Part shown: positions 38,671-41,927 of the stretch, piece after piece | Numbering within the stretch: position 1 is the stretch's first letter | Layout: each line of letters opens with the position of its first letter | Assembly (NCBI GenBank): GCA_017631855.1 | Contig: JAGBSP010000056.1 | Location: 1 to 41,927 of the forward strand | Direction: 5' to 3' | Length of the DNA stretch: 41,927 nt | DNA from: Clostridia bacterium | GTDB taxonomy: Bacteria; Bacillota; Clostridia; Oscillospirales; CAG-272 | The notes under the pieces: model-generated | What the model saw: only the letters and a program-made list of their open reading frames with translations | The model's database searches: none | What the model was told of the DNA's origin: nothing | Program-made: the position numbers and the translations under genes

Positions 38671-38723
38671 GGGCGACGATGTTTGCGAAGCAAACTCGCT
38701 GGCTTGCCGACCATCGGTCGTCC
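38671..38723. repeat. REP-like palindromic element beside tRNA-Arg
   Basis: GGGCGACGATG (38671-38681) faces CATCGGTCGTCC (38712-38723), nearly complementary, with an inner TTTGCGAAGCAAA hairpin. It lies between the tRNA-Arg terminator and the small-protein promoter. Non-coding. Confidence 0.5.
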
Positions 38724-38731
38724 GTTTTTTG

Positions 38732-38766
38732 AAAAAGGACAACCGCCCAAGGCAGTTGTCCTTTTT
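38732..38766 (-). terminator. tRNA-Arg terminator
   Basis: Stem AAAAAGGACAAC (38732-38743) / GTTGTCCTTTTT (38755-38766) with an inner GCC/GGC pair, read on the minus strand after the tRNA. Confidence 0.85.
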
Positions 38767-38842
38767 GGCCTGCCCGAAAGGATTCGAACCTTCGACCTTC
38801 AGAGTCGGAGTCTGACGCGCTATCCAGCTGTGCCACGGGCAG
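38766..38842 (-). tRNA. tRNA-Arg (anticodon CCG), CCA encoded
   Basis: On the minus strand: acceptor CTGCCCG / CGGGCAG, D arm with AGCTGGATA, anticodon arm TCAGA-CTCCGAC-TCTGA with anticodon CCG, T arm GAAGGTTCGAATCCTTT, discriminator G and CCA. One A-C mismatch occurs in the D stem; otherwise it is canonical. Confidence 0.93.
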
Positions 38843-38856
38843 AAATTACGGAATTT

Positions 38857-38885
38857 ATTATATCATACCTTGGGCAAAAATGCAA
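38857..38885 (-). promoter_or_regulatory. tRNA-Arg promoter
   Basis: On the minus strand TTGCAT (38880-38885), 17 bp, TATAAT (38857-38862), 14 bp before the mature tRNA. Confidence 0.7.
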
Positions 38886-39008
38886 CCGAAATTGAAAATT
38901 TTTTCAATCAAAGCACATACCGCAAAGGAAAAACGGAAAGAATAAAGAGCAAAGGAGTCGACGAAAAAAGAAAATAAGAGAAAAATTAGAAAAATTTTCA
39001 AAAAAGTC

Positions 39009-39037
39009 TTGACAAAAAAGCGGCAATCTGTTATAAT
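39009..39037 (+). promoter_or_regulatory. tRNA-Gln promoter
   Basis: TTGACA (39009-39014), 17 bp, TATAAT (39032-39037), 12 bp before the tRNA. Confidence 0.85.
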
Positions 39038-39049
39038 ATCGTTTGTTAT

Positions 39050-39125
39050 TGGGGCATCGCCAAGCGGTAAGGCAACGGACTCTGACTCCGTCATTACCTA
39101 GGTTCGAATCCTAGTGCCCCAGCCA
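39050..39125 (+). tRNA. tRNA-Gln (anticodon CTG), CCA encoded
   Basis: Acceptor TGGGGCA / TGCCCCA, D arm GCCAAGCGGTAAGGC, anticodon arm ACGGA-CTCTGAC-TCCGT with anticodon CTG, T arm CTAGGTTCGAATCCTAG, discriminator G and CCA. It is a standard glutamine tRNA for CAG codons. Confidence 0.95.
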
Positions 39126-39163
39126 AAAAAAATCGACAAGCTTAGACTTGTCGATTTTTTTTA
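39126..39163 (+). terminator. tRNA-Gln terminator
   Basis: Perfect 15-bp stem AAAAAAATCGACAAG / CTTGTCGATTTTTTT with loop CTTAGA. Confidence 0.9.
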
Positions 39164-39164
39164 T

Positions 39165-39338
39165 CCAATCCGAAGGATTGGTATGTAATCTCACCGCAGG
39201 TGAGTATGTAATCGCCGTAGGCGTATGGAATCACGCTTTAGCGTGTATCTCTCCTTCGGATTGATGCCATACAACACGTTGTGTTGATTCCATACCGCAA
39301 CAAGTTGCGGATTCCATACACGCCTTCGGCGTGATTGA
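39165..39338. repeat. palindromic array of short hairpins
   Basis: About eight tiny hairpins in a row: AATCCGAAGGATT, TCACCGCAGGTGA, CGCCGTAGGCG, CACGCTTTAGCGTG, AACACGTTGTGTT, CGCAACAAGTTGCG and ACGCCTTCGGCGT, plus a partial TCCTTCGGA. The spacers read TATGTAATC or TATGGAATC in the left half and GATTCCATAC in the right half, so the whole array is itself an inverted repeat. It fills most of the 301-base gap after tRNA-Gln. No gene. Confidence 0.75.
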
Positions 39339-39374
39339 GAAGCGAGTACCCTAGTGCCCAACGAAGATTTTTTC

Positions 39375-39403
39375 TTTACATTTCCGCAAAGGTGTGATAT
39401 AAT
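39375..39403 (+). promoter_or_regulatory. promoter of the two-helix membrane protein gene
   Basis: TTTACA (39375-39380), 17 bp, TATAAT (39398-39403). Confidence 0.75.
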
Positions 39404-39426
39404 GAACGCAGAAAGGCGGTGGACTG

Positions 39427-40032
39427 ATGGCTAAAAAACGAAAAAAACGTCAAAAGAAAACATACAACGTAAAAGAACTGCAAGAAAAATGGAAGTTACA
39501 GCGTTTTGATGAAAAAAAGTATTTTGATAAAATGAGAACGATTCTTGCGATTGTCGGTGTAGTTATTTTGGCATTTTTCTTTATTTTGTCATGTTTTATT
39601 ATAGGAATATATAAACCAATTGATAAAGAAGACGCCATTACTTGCTCAAAAGAATTTCAGGATTTCCATTCTTACTTTTCAAAAACCACCGGCTACAACT
39701 ACTATATTGAACTATCAAATAACGAACGCAGAAGTATACCTGATGAATATTTCAACGGAAAACTAGAAAATGATTTGAGACAGTTATCCACCGGAACTAT
39801 TTTGGATTTTAAATTGCACCCTGATGGAACAATTCTAGAAATAAAGGCCGAACAAAAAGAAATATTGAATTTCGACTATGCGCAAAAACAATTATTTAAA
39901 ACATCAATATTCATTTTCGTTTTAGGGATACTTTCTTTTTTAGGAATGGTTGCCTGTACTGTTTATGCAATGATAAAAATTATTAAATATAAAGTCTTTG
40001 AACCATCTAAAAATGTTTATAAAAGACGATAA
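39427..40032 (+). CDS. hypothetical two-helix membrane protein
   Basis: A 201-residue protein I do not recognise. A very basic N-terminus (MAKKRKKRQKKTYNV) precedes a membrane helix at residues about 38-63. A polar domain of about 90 residues with no known motif follows, and then a second helix at about 158-182. Both ends are predicted cytosolic, with the middle domain outside. The codons are AT-rich and Lys/Asn/Phe-heavy compared with upstream genes, which suggests recent acquisition. AAAGGCGG precedes the ATG. Confidence 0.7.
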   Translation: MAKKRKKRQKKTYNVKELQEKWKLQRFDEKKYFDKMRTILAIVGVVILAFFFILSCFIIGIYKPIDKEDAITCSKEFQDFHSYFSKTTGYNYYIELSNNERRSIPDEYFNGKLENDLRQLSTGTILDFKLHPDGTILEIKAEQKEILNFDYAQKQLFKTSIFIFVLGILSFLGMVACTVYAMIKIIKYKVFEPSKNVYKRR

Positions 40033-40099
40033 TTCCATGTCATCTAAAACAGTCACCAAACACACCTTTTCTGACCTTAATAGATGCAGGTCGGATAAA

Positions 40100-40131
40100 C
40101 CCAGATTCCATAAGGAGTCTGGGCTTTTTTT
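40100..40131 (+). terminator. terminator after the membrane protein gene
   Basis: Ten-bp stem CCCAGATTCC / GGAGTCTGGG (one G-T pair), loop ATAA, then CT7. Confidence 0.85.
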
Positions 40132-40284
40132 ATCCTCAAAAACAGGTTGAAAATAAATAGATGCCAATGGGTGTTTCTGAGGGTTGTCAGGGATTCGAAC
40201 CACTGCACCGAATCCTTTTTGTCGAAATCACTTGAAAAATTCATAATTTTGTGATAAAATAAATATAATAATTGCCAAAAGGGG
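40132..40284. other. intergenic spacer, no gene seen
   Basis: AT-rich. It contains ATAGATGC (40158-40165), which also occurs at 40081-40088 (TAGATGC core), and a short minus-strand stretch GGTTCGAATCCCTG (near 40189-40202) that resembles a tRNA T arm, but the stem does not pair and no cloverleaf is present. Confidence 0.4.
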
Positions 40285-40313
40285 TTGACAGCTATGTCCA
40301 AGCATGCGATAAT
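40285..40313 (+). promoter_or_regulatory. promoter of a leader or small RNA upstream of the LytS-type gene
   Basis: TTGACA (40285-40290), 17 bp, GATAAT (40308-40313). Transcription would start near 40320, about 140 bases before the kinase ATG. Confidence 0.65.
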
Positions 40314-40319
40314 TTCAGA

Positions 40320-40432
40320 CGGACAGACAGGGATAACACTGTCCTCTTTTTGCACGTCCAAAAGTATAAATATTGAACAAAGCCATCTGTAAGACGTAAA
40401 ATACCGTCTTGCAGGTGGCTTTTGCGTTTTTC
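40320..40432 (+). ncRNA. terminated leader or small RNA
   Basis: About 110 nt from the predicted start to a terminator. A first stem pairs GGACAG (about 40321-40326) with CTGTCC. A second, GCCATCTGTAAGACG (40382-40396) / CGTCTTGCAGGTGGC (40405-40419) with two G-T pairs, is followed by TTTTGCGTTTTT. No known riboswitch core is recognised. It could be an attenuator controlling the kinase gene or an independent sRNA. Confidence 0.5.
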
Positions 40433-40461
40433 TATAAAAAATAAAGGGAAAGGAATCAAAA

Positions 40462-41730
40462 ATGCCAAGTATCAATTTACCATACATCAATATCGCTCTC
40501 GACTCATTTGCGCTTACCGTTGTATTGATCATTTTCGCAACGTGCTTTAGTGAGCTTATCACGAAAAAAAGCGGATCAAAGCATTTTCTGTTTTTGCTGT
40601 TATTTGTCATGACGGCTCTTAGCGCGGATATCGTCAGTTGGCTCGGCGAGGGACATCCGGAATTAAGCGTGATGATACTGATTTCCAACACCGTAGCGTC
40701 TTGCGTGGGTCAGTGCGCGATCATATGCTTTATGGGATACTTGAAGGACAGTTTATATACAAGCAGTAAAGCGGCGGCGTGTACGTTAAGAATTTTTCAG
40801 GTTTTGTGCGTATTTTCAATCGCGCTTATTATTGGAAATGCTTTTTTGGGATATGCCTATACCGTAAACGACGCAGGACATTACGTTCACAATCACGACT
40901 CTGATCTGCGATTTATTTATCTTCTGTTTCCTATACTATCCTTTTTCGCCATTCTTCTTATGGCTTTGTTTGCCAAAAAAACTGCAAGGGTCAACCGCTT
41001 TATCTTTATCGTGTATACGATCTTTCCCATTGCAGGCTTTACCATTGATCACATCTTTCACGGCTTTTCATTATCATATATTGGTCTTGTGGTCAGCGTT
41101 TTAATTATTTATACCAATATCTATCTACAAAAGCAAAAGCTCATTGATGCTCAAAGAAATGCGTTGATGTTATCGCAGATCAATCCGCATTTTATGTATA
41201 ATACGCTCTCTACCATAGCATCTATGTGCGACACCTCACCAAAGCAAGCAAAATATCTTACGATTGATTTTTCACAATATCTTCGCAGGAATATCGACAC
41301 CTTGACAAGCGAAGTGTTGATCCCTTTTGATCAAGAAATAAAACACGTTGAGTGTTATCTGAAGATTGAAAAAGCGAGATTCAGAGAACGTTTGAACGTG
41401 ATCTACTCCATTCAATGTAAGGAGTTCAGCATTCCTCCCCTTACAGTTCAGCCTTTGGTCGAAAATGCGGTAAAGCACGGAATTACGAAGAAAGCGAGCG
41501 GTGGAACGATCAAGATATCTACGTTTGAAGAAGATAACAATTACGTCGTTGAAATTATTGATGACGGCGTGGGATTTGATACGGAAAACACGGAAATGCA
41601 CATTGGACTTCAAAACGTGCGAAGTAGGATCGCGGCGATGTGCCGAGGGGAGTTGACTGTTAAAAGCACGGTTGGCGTAGGAACAAGAGTAAGGCTCGAA
41701 ATACCGAAAAAGAAAGGAAAACGGCAATGA
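40462..41730 (+). CDS. LytS-type sensor histidine kinase
   Basis: A 422-residue membrane kinase. Residues about 10-230 hold six or seven hydrophobic segments forming the sensor. The catalytic part follows: MLSQINPHFMYNTLSTIASM with phosphoacceptor His243 in the His_kinase (LytS/YehU) motif, then VQPLVENAVKHGI (N box) and IIDDGVGFD and GLQNVRSRI (ATP lid). The signal is unknown; this family often senses nutrients, peptides or cell-wall state. GGAAAGGAATC precedes the ATG. It overlaps the response regulator start as ATGA, so the pair is translationally coupled. Confidence 0.9.
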   Translation: MPSINLPYINIALDSFALTVVLIIFATCFSELITKKSGSKHFLFLLLFVMTALSADIVSWLGEGHPELSVMILISNTVASCVGQCAIICFMGYLKDSLYTSSKAAACTLRIFQVLCVFSIALIIGNAFLGYAYTVNDAGHYVHNHDSDLRFIYLLFPILSFFAILLMALFAKKTARVNRFIFIVYTIFPIAGFTIDHIFHGFSLSYIGLVVSVLIIYTNIYLQKQKLIDAQRNALMLSQINPHFMYNTLSTIASMCDTSPKQAKYLTIDFSQYLRRNIDTLTSEVLIPFDQEIKHVECYLKIEKARFRERLNVIYSIQCKEFSIPPLTVQPLVENAVKHGITKKASGGTIKISTFEEDNNYVVEIIDDGVGFDTENTEMHIGLQNVRSRIAAMCRGELTVKSTVGVGTRVRLEIPKKKGKRQ

Positions 41731-41927
41731 ATATATTGGCAGTTGACGATGAATATTACGCATTGGAATTGATGAAGCACTCGTTGGAAGAGGTAGCAGG
41801 CGGCTCTACTGTGTATCTTTGTCGCGACGTGCGAAGTGCCTTACAGACCGCAACGGAAAACAAAATAGACGTTGCCTTTCTCGATATACATATGCCTGAG
41901 ATGAACGGCGTTGAGCTTGCTCGTGAG
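41727..41927 (+). CDS. response regulator receiver domain (LytTR-type expected), N-terminal part
   Basis: Only the first 67 residues are visible before the window ends. The receiver fold shows VDDE (acidic pair Asp7, Asp8), then VAFLDIHMPEMNG with phospho-acceptor Asp53 and the following turn. It is paired with a LytS-type kinase through a 4-base overlap, so a C-terminal LytTR DNA-binding domain is expected but lies outside the window. GAAAGGAAAACGG precedes the ATG inside the kinase gene. Confidence 0.9.
   Translation, partial: MNILAVDDEYYALELMKHSLEEVAGGSTVYLCRDVRSALQTATENKIDVAFLDIHMPEMNGVELARE

Noticed and set aside
39165-39338. CRISPR array
   Set aside because: The repeating units are 9-10 bases (TATGGAATC type), the intervening pieces are self-complementary hairpins of 10-14 bases, and the array is an inverted rather than direct repeat. 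No cas genes are present.
40185-40205. tRNA or integration-site remnant (GGTTCGAATCCC on the minus strand)
   Set aside because: Only the T-loop consensus is present. The flanking bases do not pair as a T stem, there is no acceptor or anticodon arm, and no integrase gene is nearby.
40325-40345. Homing-endonuclease-like site (CAGGGATAAC)
   Set aside because: Only a partial resemblance to the I-SceI target, explained by the local hairpin; no endonuclease gene is present.

Overview
The window reads as a chromosomal segment of a Bacillota bacterium of the class Clostridia, probably an uncultured, endospore-forming anaerobe of the gut type. The reasons are Firmicutes-style promoters (TTGACA-N17-TATAAT), strong GGAGG ribosome sites, a T-box leader, a ThiI without a rhodanese domain, a SpoIIQ-like M23 protein behind a sigma-F-like promoter, and 3'-encoded CCA on all four tRNA genes. 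The taxonomic placement is inference. No phage, plasmid, CRISPR array or full insertion sequence is visible. The mobile DNA consists of several families of short, non-coding, hairpin-rich repeats.

Layout. 1-6.2 kb: the 5' end of proB, divergent from zapA and a sodium-dependent (NSS) transporter; then an AraC regulator divergent from a GH127 beta-L-arabinofuranosidase with two uncharacterised companions. 6.2-12.1 kb: purC, then an apparent exogenous fatty-acid locus consisting of a MarR regulator with a palindrome over its own promoter, a long-chain acyl-CoA ligase, a DegV/FakB protein and FakA. 12.1-15.4 kb: the SpoIIQ-like M23 gene, then a low-GC island (lipoprotein and coiled-coil protein) bracketed by two identical 94-bp copies of a 29-residue Cys-rich membrane peptide gene, then a Gfo/Idh/MocA oxidoreductase. 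15.6-20.2 kb: lepA; then a DEDDh exonuclease with a duplicated N-terminal module and zinc ribbon, a DUF2007-like protein and thiI.

20.2-29.6 kb: a structured repeat, an XRE regulator with helical repeats, a GTGTCATCCTGAGCG-type repeat, an APC amino-acid permease, tRNA-Glu, an orphan hxlB, three small membrane-associated proteins, the cysE-cysS operon under a cysteine T-box, and a divergent alpha/beta hydrolase. 29.6-35.4 kb: tRNA-Ser with a repeat apparently inserted between its promoter and its body; tandem creatininase paralogues divergent from a LysR gene and followed by an NCS2 purine-type permease; a YgjP-like metallopeptidase; and a DUF4177 protein. 35.4-41.9 kb: a LysR gene divergent from an octopine/nopaline-dehydrogenase-family enzyme; small membrane proteins; tRNA-Arg and tRNA-Gln next to structured repeats; a two-helix membrane protein; a probable short terminated RNA; and a LytS-type kinase overlapping the start of its response regulator, which runs off the end.

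Regulatory layout is unusually legible. More than twenty -35/-10 pairs can be read by eye, and those listed have 17-bp spacers. Most convergent genes share bidirectional hairpin terminators. The strongest leads are the repeat insertion at tRNA-Ser, the perfect duplication of the mini-protein gene, the modular DEDDh exonuclease and the terminated leader RNA ahead of the LytS-type kinase.
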